From the NCBI GenBank assembly GCA_038040325.1, contig JBBPIM010000007.1, positions 21,047 through 85,046 on the forward strand: DNA of 64,000 bases, written 5' to 3'. Numbering within the stretch: position 1 is the first letter of the stretch; each line of letters begins with the position of its first letter. Both the position numbers and the translations under genes were made by a program. Shown piece by piece: positions 7,177-14,940 of this stretch. The notes beneath the pieces are model-generated. The model saw nothing but the letters and a program-made list of their open reading frames with translations, was not told where the DNA came from and did not search any database. This stretch comes from Mayfieldus profundus (GTDB taxonomy: Bacteria > Actinomycetota > Thermoleophilia > Solirubrobacterales > 70-9).

Positions 7177-8589
7177 TCAGCCCGTGACCGGGTCGGTGTC
7201 CCGGGCGGCCTCGAGCATCTCCTCCACGCGCACGAACTTGACTCGGGGACGGCCGTGTGGCTCCCCGCGGCCGACCTCGGCGGCGTCGATCGCCTGCCAG
7301 TCCTCGAAGGTGACGAAGCGGACCCCGCGCTCGCTGAGCAGGTTGACGATCGCGTCCGGGTCGGGCGCCTCGGGATCCAGCAGCTTGCCCTTGCCGACGT
7401 CCTCGAGCAGGTGGGCGACGGTCTCGTGCGAGTCCTTCTTGTTGGTCCCGATCACGCCGCTGGGCCCGCGCTTGATCCAGCCGGCGGCGTAGTGGCCAAG
7501 CCGGTGGCCGGCGTCATGGGTGTCGAGCACGCGGCCGCGCTCGTTGAGGATCGTGCCGCGCTTCTCGTCGAAGGGCAGGCCGTCGATCGCCAGCCCGGTG
7601 TACCCGACCGAGCGCAGCACCAGGCCGCACTCCAGGTCCTCGCGCTCGCCGGTGTCCTGGGCGCGCAGGCGACCGTCCTCGTCGACCAGCTCGTTGCGGC
7701 CGACGATCAGCTTCTCGACCCTGCCGTCCCCCTGGATCTCGACCGGGGAGCGGAAGAAGCGCAGGATGATCTTGCGAGGCTTGCCCTCCGGCTCGCGCTG
7801 CGAGAACTCGGTGAAGATCTCGACGTTCTTGCGCGTCGTGATGTCGGCCTCGTCGGATTCGAGGAAGGCCTTGCTGGCGGGGTCCAGCTCGACGTCCGCT
7901 GGATCGACGAAGACGTCGGCGTCGCTCATCTCGCCCAGCTCGCGCAGCTCGGGGTTGGTGAAGGACGCCTGGGCGGGGCCACGGCGCCCGAGCACGACGA
8001 TCTCGCGCACGTTGCTCTTCGCGAGCGCTTCGATCGCGTGGTCGGCCGTGTCTGTTCCCCGCAGCTCCTCCTCGGTGAGGGCGAGCATGCGGGCGACGTC
8101 GGTGGCGACGTTGCCGTTGCCGATCACCAGGGCGCGCTCGTGCGAGAGGTCGAACTCGAGGTCGCAGTAGTCGGGGTGGGCGTTGTACCAGCCGACTAGG
8201 GCGGTGGCCGCGTGGCTGCCGGGCAGTTCTTCGCCGGGGATGCCGAGGTGGCGGTCGGTCTCGGCGCCGACCGTGTACACGATCGCGTGGTAGTGGCGCT
8301 CGAGGTCGTCGACGTGGATGTCATGGCCGAGCTTGACGTTGCCGAAGAAGCGAAAGCCCTCCCGCGCCGCGGTCTTGTCGTAGACGCGGGTCACCGACTT
8401 GATCTTGGGGTGGTCGGGGGCGACGCCGCCGCGGACCAGCCCGTAGGGGGTGGGGAGGCGGTCGTAGAGGTCGACCTCGGCGGTCGTCCCCTCGTCCTTG
8501 AGGATGTGCTCGCAGGCGTAAAAGCCGGCCGGGCCGGCGCCGACCACGGCGACGCGCAGGGGGCTTTTGGGGGTTCCGACGTTGCTCAT
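7177..8589 (-). CDS. ferredoxin-NADP+ reductase, adrenodoxin-reductase type (FprA-like)
   Basis: A 470-residue flavoprotein with the FprA/adrenodoxin reductase layout. It has the FAD dinucleotide-binding motif VVGAGPAGFYA at the N-terminus, PTPYGLVRGGVAPDH (family signature), and the NADP-binding IGNGNVATDVARML around residue 155. GWIKRGPSGVIGTNK, near residue 370, contacts the flavin. It moves electrons between NADPH and a ferredoxin, for example to P450s. The ATG at 8589 has GGAG 4 nt upstream and also a TATCCT box 10 nt upstream. A P450 lies about 9 kb away; any pairing is speculative. Confidence 0.92.
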   Translation of the reverse strand: MSNVGTPKSPLRVAVVGAGPAGFYACEHILKDEGTTAEVDLYDRLPTPYGLVRGGVAPDHPKIKSVTRVYDKTAAREGFRFFGNVKLGHDIHVDDLERHYHAIVYTVGAETDRHLGIPGEELPGSHAATALVGWYNAHPDYCDLEFDLSHERALVIGNGNVATDVARMLALTEEELRGTDTADHAIEALAKSNVREIVVLGRRGPAQASFTNPELRELGEMSDADVFVDPADVELDPASKAFLESDEADITTRKNVEIFTEFSQREPEGKPRKIILRFFRSPVEIQGDGRVEKLIVGRNELVDEDGRLRAQDTGEREDLECGLVLRSVGYTGLAIDGLPFDEKRGTILNERGRVLDTHDAGHRLGHYAAGWIKRGPSGVIGTNKKDSHETVAHLLEDVGKGKLLDPEAPDPDAIVNLLSERGVRFVTFEDWQAIDAAEVGRGEPHGRPRVKFVRVEEMLEAARDTDPVTG

Positions 8590-8612
8590 GAACTCCGGGA
8601 GGATAGGGAAGG

Positions 8613-8647
8613 GACTTCGTCGCTCGTTGCTCGTTGTTCGTCGCTCG
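8613..8647. repeat. heptamer array H1 (5 units)
   Basis: Five 7-bp units, GACTTCG then TCGCTCG, TTGCTCG, TTGTTCG and TCGCTCG (minus-strand sense CGAGCAA-like). It is followed by GGCT, the first bases of the core seen in arrays H6 and H7. It lies between the start of the reductase gene and the stop of the DUF2236 gene at 8650. Confidence 0.8.
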
Positions 8648-8649
8648 GG

Positions 8650-9543
8650 CTAGGCGGCGAGGCGCTCTGAGCCGGGCGGCGGCGGGCCCGCGGTTCCGCC
8701 GCGCTCGCGCTCGGTGCGGATCACCAGCTCGAAGGTGACGTCGTTGCGCCCCCGCCTGATGCGGCGGGGCAGGAAGCGCCGGGTGTGGCGCGAGGTTCGC
8801 GTGATCGCCTCGAAGGCCGCCTGGTGCCCGGGCGTCCAGCCGATGCCGAAAACGTCGTGCACGCGCGGCGGCAGCGTGCCCTTGATGATCAGGTTGTTGA
8901 CCTTGATCCCCGGCTCCATGCGGCGCGGCACCGGCTGCTCGAAGGCGACCACAGGCGCCACCTGCCGGGCGTGCTCGGTCGCCCTCAGGCCAACGCTCTG
9001 CATCCGCTCGCGCCACCAGGGGCGGAATTGGGCGTATGTCGCGGGCGCCGCGTCGCGCGGCATCCCGAACAGCTCGCCGAACAGCAAATAGTCCTGCCAC
9101 AGGTCCTCGCGCTCTTCGTCGCTGAGGCGGCGGACCATCGTCTCGTACATCACCCGGCCCGAGTCGGCGATGCAGGCCAGCGTCCACAGCATCGATTCCG
9201 GGTCGAAGGCCGAGTAGGGCGTGCCCGCGGGCAGGTTGCCGGCGGACTCGGGGAGCTCACCCTTGACGCGCTGGTGCAGCCGCCGCACCGCGGCGAGCGC
9301 CTCGTCCGCCTCGGCCTTGGTGCCGAGCATGATCGTCTCCTGGACGATCCCGGTGTGGGCGAGGCGCCGGAATGGGTAGTCGCCGGCCGAGGTGCTGACC
9401 ATGGTCCCGGTGTAGGTGAGGGGGTCGAGCGCCCCGATCAGCAGCGCCCGCTGGCCGTAGAGCAGGCCGACCGCCCGCTCGCCGTGGACGCGGCGAAGCG
9501 CGGAGCGTCCCGGCGGGAAGTAGTGCTCACTCGTGGCAACCAT
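8650..9543 (-). CDS. DUF2236 oxygenase (MpaB/latex-clearing-protein family)
   Basis: A 297-residue helical protein of the DUF2236/MpaB family. The N-terminal segment (HYFPPGRSALRRVHGERAVGLLYGQRALLIGALDP) carries the conserved GER..LL.G.RALL..ALDP pattern. The central helices include FDPESMLWTLACIADS and LWQDYLLFGELFGMP. Family members such as latex-clearing protein bind haem b and act as oxygenases, but many actinobacterial members have no known substrate. I choose the ATG at 9543, which gives the family-type N-terminus. The TAG stop falls at the edge of heptamer array H1. Confidence 0.85.
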   Translation of the reverse strand: MVATSEHYFPPGRSALRRVHGERAVGLLYGQRALLIGALDPLTYTGTMVSTSAGDYPFRRLAHTGIVQETIMLGTKAEADEALAAVRRLHQRVKGELPESAGNLPAGTPYSAFDPESMLWTLACIADSGRVMYETMVRRLSDEEREDLWQDYLLFGELFGMPRDAAPATYAQFRPWWRERMQSVGLRATEHARQVAPVVAFEQPVPRRMEPGIKVNNLIIKGTLPPRVHDVFGIGWTPGHQAAFEAITRTSRHTRRFLPRRIRRGRNDVTFELVIRTERERGGTAGPPPPGSERLAA

Positions 9544-9655
9544 GCGCCTAAATCGTGGCGCGTCAGGCGGGCGACCAATCAAACAGCGGTCGAACCGCAT
9601 CGTTTTGCACCCATAGCCGGCATAAAGGCGCGTTCGTCGTGGTCGGGCCGCGCGA

Positions 9656-10369
9656 CTAGCGACCGGTGACCAGCGATTCGGTCGGTGTCGCCGCCGCGGC
9701 CTGGCCGTCGAGTGCGTCCAAGGTCCTCGCCACTGACATCGCGACGCAGGTGAAGATGGGAGTGTCGCGCAGCGTGTAGGAGCTGGACTCGGTCGGGCGC
9801 AGCTCCTGCACCAGGTCGAGGAAATCGCCCGGCTCGTCGGCCTCGAAGGAGACCACGAACTCCTGGTCGTCGAGCCCGAACGAGTAGGCGGTGTTGATGA
9901 TGATCTGCGGGTAGCGGCGGCCGACCTCGATGTGTCCGCGCATGATCCGCTGGCGCTCTTCCTCGGGCAGCCCGTACCACTCGCGCTTCTTGTCGAACGG
10001 GTAGACGAAGAGGTACTTGCGATCCGAGGTGCAGATCTCGGTTCGGGCCGACTCCTCGGAGTAGGGCGACGGCTTGGTCATCGCCAGGTAGGAGTGGGGG
10101 ATCGTCGACCACTTCGCCAGCCCGCTCTGGCCCAGCACGACGTGAAAGGTGTGGAGGTCCTCCAGAACCGGGCTCTGGCTGAGCAGCAGCAGGTCGGCGT
10201 CGCCCCGAGTTCCTATGGTTGAGTAGGCGCGCAGCGAGCGGTCGACCGCGAGGTCCTCGCAGGCGGCGAGGAATTCGCGCTTGTCGGCAGCACGCAGCTC
10301 GTCGTCCCGGCGGCGCCAGGCCGGATCGATCTTGAAGAAGGTGAACTTGGCAAAGGTCCGATCGGCCAA
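9656..10369 (-). CDS. hemQ: coproheme decarboxylase / chlorite-dismutase-like haem protein
   Basis: A 237-residue member of the chlorite dismutase-like family in its HemQ form. YPFDKKREWYGLP (about residues 120-132) has the catalytic tyrosine and tryptophan stretch used for oxidative decarboxylation of coproheme. KWSTIPHSYLAMTKPSPY has the proximal haem histidine. The C-terminal half keeps the RPTESSSYTLRDTPIFTC strand. In Gram-positive bacteria HemQ catalyses the last step of coproporphyrin-dependent haem synthesis. No other haem gene is in the window. The start is a TTG at 10369 (LADRTFAKF); a TATACT box ends 8 nt before it. Confidence 0.9.
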   Translation of the reverse strand: MADRTFAKFTFFKIDPAWRRRDDELRAADKREFLAACEDLAVDRSLRAYSTIGTRGDADLLLLSQSPVLEDLHTFHVVLGQSGLAKWSTIPHSYLAMTKPSPYSEESARTEICTSDRKYLFVYPFDKKREWYGLPEEERQRIMRGHIEVGRRYPQIIINTAYSFGLDDQEFVVSFEADEPGDFLDLVQELRPTESSSYTLRDTPIFTCVAMSVARTLDALDGQAAAATPTESLVTGR

Positions 10370-10370
10370 G

Positions 10371-12311
10371 GTGGTCCAGTATAGGTTTCGCCGCCCGACC
10401 CTCTGGGCGTGCGCTATCGCGGTCGCAGGCCTGGCGGCGGCCCCGTCCGCCCGCGCCGACCCCCCGGTTCACGTGACGATCGCCCTGCTGCCGAACGGAA
10501 CCGGCGTCGATCAGGTCGGACGGGTGCCCGGGATGTCTCCCGGCATCCTCAGTGCCGGCCTCGGGACCGTGCCTCCCGACCAGACCTACCTCGACATCAC
10601 CCAGGGCAACCGAATCTTCAACTCGCTTTATGACCGCGAGCTGCCGCTGGTGAACACGCTCGGCTTCCGGGTGCCGCGCTGGCGGGAGGTCCTCGATCGC
10701 GCCGAGTCGGCGCCGGCCGACATCGTCCCCGGGCTGTTGAGATCGATGCTGCAGAGCAGCTACCGGGCCCGCGGGCGGGCGACGATGGCCGCGGCCAAGG
10801 ATCTCGTCCTGCCAGCGCTGCTCGCCGCCGACCGTGAGGGGACCGTGCTGCGGGTCCGCTCCGACTGCGCGATCCGGTCTTGCCCGGTTGCCGTCGCTGT
10901 GGCCAACGCGCAGACCTCGCAGCTCGCGCGCTCGGTGCGTGCGCTGCGCGGCGACGACCTGCTAATCGCCCTCGAGCGCCCGCCGCCCCCCGAGGACCAT
11001 CAATTGACGATCGGAATTGCCGGTCGCGGCTTCGACGGCAACCTGACCTCCGACAGCACGCGGATGGGCGGCTACGTCCTCTCCACCGACATCGCCCCGA
11101 CGATCCTCGAGCGGCTAGGGGTGGGGGTGCCGTCGGAGATGACCGGCGAGCCAATACGCGCCGAAGGGTCGCCCGACGCGGCCGACGTGGCCTCGCTCGA
11201 GGACCGTCTCAGCGGGATCGGCGACCGGCGCGCCCCCGTGATCGGCATCAGCCTCCTGGTCTGGCTCGCGCTCGCCGGGCTTGTTGCCGCTGCGACGCGG
11301 GGCAGGCTCGGCCGCCTCGCCGTCCAGCTGCTTACTCTTTCCTGCGTCTACCTGCCTAGCGTGCTGCTGCTCACCGCGGGACTCGAGCCGAGCGAGAGTG
11401 TCGAGCGGCTGATCGTCATGCTCGGAGCGCCGCTGCTCGCGGCGGTAACGCTGCTCGCGCTGCGCGGCTACCGCGCGCTGGCGGTCGCTTGCGGGGTGAC
11501 GACTCTCGCCTATGCCGTCGATGTGATCGCCGGCTCGCCTCTTACGTCGCTGTCGCTGATGGGTCCCAACCCAGGACAAGGAGTGCGCTTCTTCGGGATC
11601 GGCAACGAGCTGGAGGCGACCTTGACGCCTCTGATCCTGGTCGGCACCGGGGCGGCGATAACCGCCTTGCGACCGGACCTGCCACCGCGCCGCTGCGCGG
11701 CGGTCTTCCTCGCCGTGGCAATGGTGCTCGCGCTGGTCTTCGCCGCGGGCCGATTCGGCGCCGACGTCGGCGCCGCGATCGTTTTCCCTGCCGGTGCCGC
11801 GGCCGCAGTGGCCGCGCTGGGAGCCGGGGGGCGCACGGTGCTGCTGGTGCTGGCGCTGCCGCTCGCGGCGCTTGCGGCGCTTGCGGTCATCGACCTGCTG
11901 TTCGGTGGGGACGCGCACCTCACCCGCTCCGTCCTGGACGCCGGCGGACTGGACTCGGTCGCCGACGTTGCCGAGCGCCGCCTGCGCCTCTCGGCGCGCA
12001 GCTTCGGGCGCGCGGCGGGCTCGCCGTTCCTGCCGCTCGTGGTGCTGATCCTCGCGGTCGCGATCTGGAAGCGCGAGCTGATCCTGGGCTGGTTCGACGA
12101 AGCACCCGCCCTGCGTGCAGGTTTCCTCGGCGCTGCCGCCGCGACCCTGGTCGGCACCCTGGCCAATGACTCCGGAGCGCTGCTGTTGGAGGTCGGCACC
12201 GCGTACCTGCTGCTGATCTCCGGCTATGCCTGGGCGCAGGGCCCTCGGGAGTTGGCGCTCGGCTCGGACCCTCGCCCGAGCAACGAGCAACGAGCAACGA
12301 GTGACGGGTAA
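10371..12311 (+). CDS. large polytopic membrane protein with alkaline-phosphatase-like N-terminal domain, function unknown
   Basis: About 646 residues. A signal-peptide-like N-terminus (WACAIAVAGLAAAPSARA) is followed by a ~260-residue soluble domain. That domain ends in STDIAPTILERLGVGVPSEM, which resembles the strand-helix found in sulfatase/alkaline phosphatase-fold enzymes. About ten membrane helices follow (residues 290-630), with FFGIGNELEATLTPL in one loop. I cannot assign a reaction. The start is uncertain: GTG 10371 is the last usable start before the signal peptide and abuts the divergent hemQ start. The last residues (SNEQRATSDG) and the TAA are encoded by heptamer array H2, so the natural C-terminus may have been extended. 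Confidence 0.72.
   Translation: MVQYRFRRPTLWACAIAVAGLAAAPSARADPPVHVTIALLPNGTGVDQVGRVPGMSPGILSAGLGTVPPDQTYLDITQGNRIFNSLYDRELPLVNTLGFRVPRWREVLDRAESAPADIVPGLLRSMLQSSYRARGRATMAAAKDLVLPALLAADREGTVLRVRSDCAIRSCPVAVAVANAQTSQLARSVRALRGDDLLIALERPPPPEDHQLTIGIAGRGFDGNLTSDSTRMGGYVLSTDIAPTILERLGVGVPSEMTGEPIRAEGSPDAADVASLEDRLSGIGDRRAPVIGISLLVWLALAGLVAAATRGRLGRLAVQLLTLSCVYLPSVLLLTAGLEPSESVERLIVMLGAPLLAAVTLLALRGYRALAVACGVTTLAYAVDVIAGSPLTSLSLMGPNPGQGVRFFGIGNELEATLTPLILVGTGAAITALRPDLPPRRCAAVFLAVAMVLALVFAAGRFGADVGAAIVFPAGAAAAVAALGAGGRTVLLVLALPLAALAALAVIDLLFGGDAHLTRSVLDAGGLDSVADVAERRLRLSARSFGRAAGSPFLPLVVLILAVAIWKRELILGWFDEAPALRAGFLGAAAATLVGTLANDSGALLLEVGTAYLLLISGYAWAQGPRELALGSDPRPSNEQRATSDG
10378..10383 (-). promoter_or_regulatory. 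candidate leaderless -10 box TATACT for hemQ
   Basis: TATACT ends 8 nt before the TTG start at 10369. It is the best -10 match in the window. Confidence 0.5.
12277..12311. repeat. heptamer array H2 (4-5 units)
   Basis: Three perfect CGAGCAA units (12277-12297), then CGAGTGA and CGGGTAA. A partial opposed arm GCGCTCG lies at 12255-12261, 15 nt upstream. The array encodes the last residues of the preceding gene and its TAA. Confidence 0.8.
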
Positions 12312-12325
12312 TCCCCAGCCTCCTC

Positions 12326-12331
12326 TACCCT
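12326..12331 (+). promoter_or_regulatory. candidate leaderless -10 box TACCCT for the GT4-flippase gene
   Basis: TACCCT ends 8 nt before the GTG at 12340. The same hexamer precedes metE. Confidence 0.4.
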
Positions 12332-12339
12332 TTACAGCT

Positions 12340-14661
12340 GTGCGCATCGCCCTGGTTTCGCCCTATTCCTGGACCTATCAGGGCGGAGTCAACCGGCACG
12401 TGGAGGCGCTCGCCGAGGAGCTGATCGGCCGCGGCAACCACGTACGGGTGCTCGCTCCATGGGATCCGCCCGACCGGCGCAGCCGGTGGCTTCACGGTGC
12501 CCCGGCGGAGCAGCGTAAGCGCCCCGAATACTTGATCCCGCTCGGCCGTACTGCCGGCTTCAACGCCAACGGCGCCGTCTCCAACCTCTCGGGGTTCCCC
12601 GACGCCGTGACCACGATGCGCCGCGAGCTGCGTGACGGCGGCTACGAGGTCGTCCATATACACGAGCCGGTTGCCCCGATGATCGGCTGGGACGCGATGC
12701 TCAGCACGCAGGCCCCGATGGTCGGCACCTTCCATGCCTACTCGACCAAGGCGCTGCCCAACCACATCGCCACCCTGCTCGGCGCCCGGCGCGGCTTCAA
12801 CAAGCTGTCGGCCCGCATCGCCGTCTCCAAGGCCGCCGCCTGGACCGGGCGCCGCTGGTTCGGCGGCGAGTACGCGATCGTGCCCAACGGCGTCGACGTC
12901 AACGCCGCGCCCGCCGGCCCCAAGCCGTCCAGCGAGGAGCTGCGGCTGCTGTTCGTCGGCCGCTCTGAAGAGCGCAAGGGCCTGCCGGTTCTGCTCACCG
13001 CCCTCGGCGGGCTGGTCGAGCACGTGCCCTGCCGCCTCACCGTGATCGGCGCCGAGGGCGAGGAGGTGCTCCGCTATCTCGCCGATCCCGAGCTGGCCGA
13101 GCACATCGAGACCCGCGGCCGCGTCTCCGAGAGCGAGCTGTGGTGGGCCCTTCACGAAGCCGACGTGCTCTGCGCGCCGTCGCTGTCCGGCGAGAGCTTC
13201 GGCATGGTGCTGACCGAGGCCTTTGCCGCCGGCACGCCGGTGATCGCCTCCGAGATCGCCGGCTACAGCGATGTCGTGACCGACGGCGTCGACGGCGTGC
13301 TGGTGCCGCCCGCCGACCCGCAGCGGCTGGCTGAGGAGCTGCAGCGCGCCCATCACGAGCCCGGGCGGCTGCGCGAGATGGGGGAGGCGGCCCGCCGCAG
13401 CGCCCGGCGCTACGCCTGGCCGCGGGTCGCCGACCAGGTCGCCCACGTCTACCAACGCGCAATCGAGACCCCCGCGCCCGAGACGGCGGGACAGCGCGCC
13501 GCGCGCCGCGTCGGCCTGATGCGCGCCGACGGCGGCCGACCGCGCCCGGCGCAACGCCTTCCCTCGCTTGACCCCGAGCCGGCCCGCGAGGGCGGCCGGG
13601 GGAGGCGGGCGGTGCGCCGCATCGCGCTCGGCGTCGCCGGCGCGCTCGGCATCGGCCTCACCGCGCTGGCCGCCAACAAGATCGGCGTCGACAAGGTGGT
13701 CGAGAGCATCGTCCGCTCCGACGCCGGCTGGGTGCTGATCGCCTGCGGGTTGATGGGCCTGTCGCTGTTCATGCGCGCCGCCTCCTGGGTGGCGATCGCC
13801 CGCGCCGCACTTCCCAACCGGCTGGTCCGGGGCCGAGACGTCACCTCGGCGACGATGATCGGGGTGTTGATGTCGGCGACTCTGCCGGCCCGCCTCGGCG
13901 AGCCGGCGCGGGCGATGGTCCTGGCTCGGCGAGTCGGCCGCATGCGCGAGACGTTCCCGGTGCTGCTCGGGACCCTGGTCTCGCAGACGATTCTCAACAT
14001 CGTCGCCCTGCTGATGCTGGGAGCGATCATCGTCTTCACAACCGACCTCTTCCACTCGAGCTCGGAAAAGCTGTTCGCGTTCAGCTTCGTGCCCTTCGCC
14101 CTGCTGCTCGTCGTGCTGCTGGTCCCGGTGCTGGTGCGCGGCAGCGGCAACAGCCGCCTCGCCCGCATCGGCGCCGCCGTGCGCGGCGCCGTGGGCCAGG
14201 TCCGGCGCGGCCTGCGGGTGTTCCGCGAGCCGCGCAAGGGCGCCCTTGCGGCGGCCGCCCAGCTCGGCGCCTGGGCGATTCAACTCGCTTCCTGCTACGC
14301 GCTGCTGGTCGCCCTCGGCCTCGACCACCGCGCCGGGATCGGCGCCGCAGCTGCGGTGCTGTTCGCGGTCAACGTGACCGCGGTGGTGCCCCCTACCCCA
14401 TCGAACATCGGAATCTTCCAGCTCGCGGTGATCAGCGTGCTGACCACCGGCTTCGGGATCGGCTCGGCGAACGCCCTTGCCTACGGCGTGATCCTTCAGG
14501 CGGTCGAGATCGCCACCGCGGTGACGCTCGGCGTCCCGGCGCTGGTCCGCGAGGGGCTGACCTGGAGCGACCTGCGGCTGCGGGCGCTTTCGGCGGCGCC
14601 GGTTCGGCTTTCGCCGAAGCCGCCCGAGCGCGATCGCGCCGGCGGCCCGGTTTCGATCTAG
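12340..14661 (+). CDS. fusion: GT4 glycosyltransferase (PimA-like) + LPG-synthase-TM flippase-like membrane domain
   Basis: A 773-residue two-domain protein. Residues 1-~385 form a GT-B retaining glycosyltransferase of family GT4: IALVSPYSWTYQGGVNRHV (PimA-type acceptor loop), FVGRSEERKGLPVLL (hinge) and SGESFGMVLTEAFAAGTPV, the E-x7-E donor-sugar motif. After a basic linker, residues ~430-760 hold seven to eight helices of the UPF0104/LPG-synthase-TM type, with SATLPARLGEPARAMVLARR and VVPPTPSNIGIFQLA. The architecture suggests synthesis of a glycolipid on the inner leaflet with movement or acceptor handling by the membrane half (inference). Start: GTG at 12340; the upstream open frame is array-derived sequence. 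Confidence 0.85.
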   Translation: MRIALVSPYSWTYQGGVNRHVEALAEELIGRGNHVRVLAPWDPPDRRSRWLHGAPAEQRKRPEYLIPLGRTAGFNANGAVSNLSGFPDAVTTMRRELRDGGYEVVHIHEPVAPMIGWDAMLSTQAPMVGTFHAYSTKALPNHIATLLGARRGFNKLSARIAVSKAAAWTGRRWFGGEYAIVPNGVDVNAAPAGPKPSSEELRLLFVGRSEERKGLPVLLTALGGLVEHVPCRLTVIGAEGEEVLRYLADPELAEHIETRGRVSESELWWALHEADVLCAPSLSGESFGMVLTEAFAAGTPVIASEIAGYSDVVTDGVDGVLVPPADPQRLAEELQRAHHEPGRLREMGEAARRSARRYAWPRVADQVAHVYQRAIETPAPETAGQRAARRVGLMRADGGRPRPAQRLPSLDPEPAREGGRGRRAVRRIALGVAGALGIGLTALAANKIGVDKVVESIVRSDAGWVLIACGLMGLSLFMRAASWVAIARAALPNRLVRGRDVTSATMIGVLMSATLPARLGEPARAMVLARRVGRMRETFPVLLGTLVSQTILNIVALLMLGAIIVFTTDLFHSSSEKLFAFSFVPFALLLVVLLVPVLVRGSGNSRLARIGAAVRGAVGQVRRGLRVFREPRKGALAAAAQLGAWAIQLASCYALLVALGLDHRAGIGAAAAVLFAVNVTAVVPPTPSNIGIFQLAVISVLTTGFGIGSANALAYGVILQAVEIATAVTLGVPALVREGLTWSDLRLRALSAAPVRLSPKPPERDRAGGPVSI

Positions 14662-14716
14662 GCCCGCCTGCTCGGTCCCACCGCCGCACTGCTTCCTGCC
14701 ACCGGCGGTTGAAGGA

Positions 14717-14739
14717 TTTGGGGTGCTATAGGCCCCAAA
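14717..14739 (+). terminator. candidate terminator hairpin after the GT4-flippase gene
   Basis: TTTGGGG (14717-14723) pairs perfectly with CCCCAAA (14733-14739) around a 9-nt loop, followed by AAGG rather than a T run. It lies 55 nt after the stop codon at 14661. Confidence 0.45.
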
Positions 14740-14759
14740 AGGCTTCAGTCGTTTGTGGT

Positions 14760-14794
14760 GCAGCCCGCCGCGGCAGGCTCAACACGCGGGCTGC
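14760..14794 (+). other. unassigned 9-bp-stem hairpin upstream of metE
   Basis: GCAGCCCGC (14760-14768) pairs perfectly with GCGGGCTGC (14786-14794). The stretch 14662-14940 otherwise holds only this hairpin, the terminator hairpin and the metE start region. I see none of the conserved boxes of cobalamin, SAM or SAH riboswitches. Confidence 0.35.
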
Positions 14795-14925
14795 CGCCGC
14801 GCAGCAGCTTGTCCCCGCCGTTCTCCAGGGCGGCGAAGACGTCCCGGCGCGAGGCAGTCTCATCGCGGTGGCGGTAACGCGTCGTCGTCCCCTGGGCGCC
14901 ATGGCAGGTGCCCGTGCGCTATCTG

Positions 14926-14931
14926 TACCCT
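14926..14931 (+). promoter_or_regulatory. candidate -10 box TACCCT for metE
   Basis: TACCCT ends 9 nt before the GTG at 14941. If it is used, the metE mRNA is leaderless and the upstream hairpin is not part of it. Confidence 0.3.
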
Positions 14932-14940
14932 CATACGCCC

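Noticed and set aside
12325..14328. Long open frame (667 codons) on the minus strand opposite the GT4-flippase gene.
   Set aside because: Its composition (Gly, Asp, His, Arg, Gln rich, no hydrophobic pattern) is that of an antisense shadow in GC-rich DNA.
14700..14940. Cobalamin, SAM or SAH riboswitch before metE.
   Set aside because: No GCCACTG-type B12 box, no SAM-I/IV core and no SAH consensus; only generic hairpins were found.
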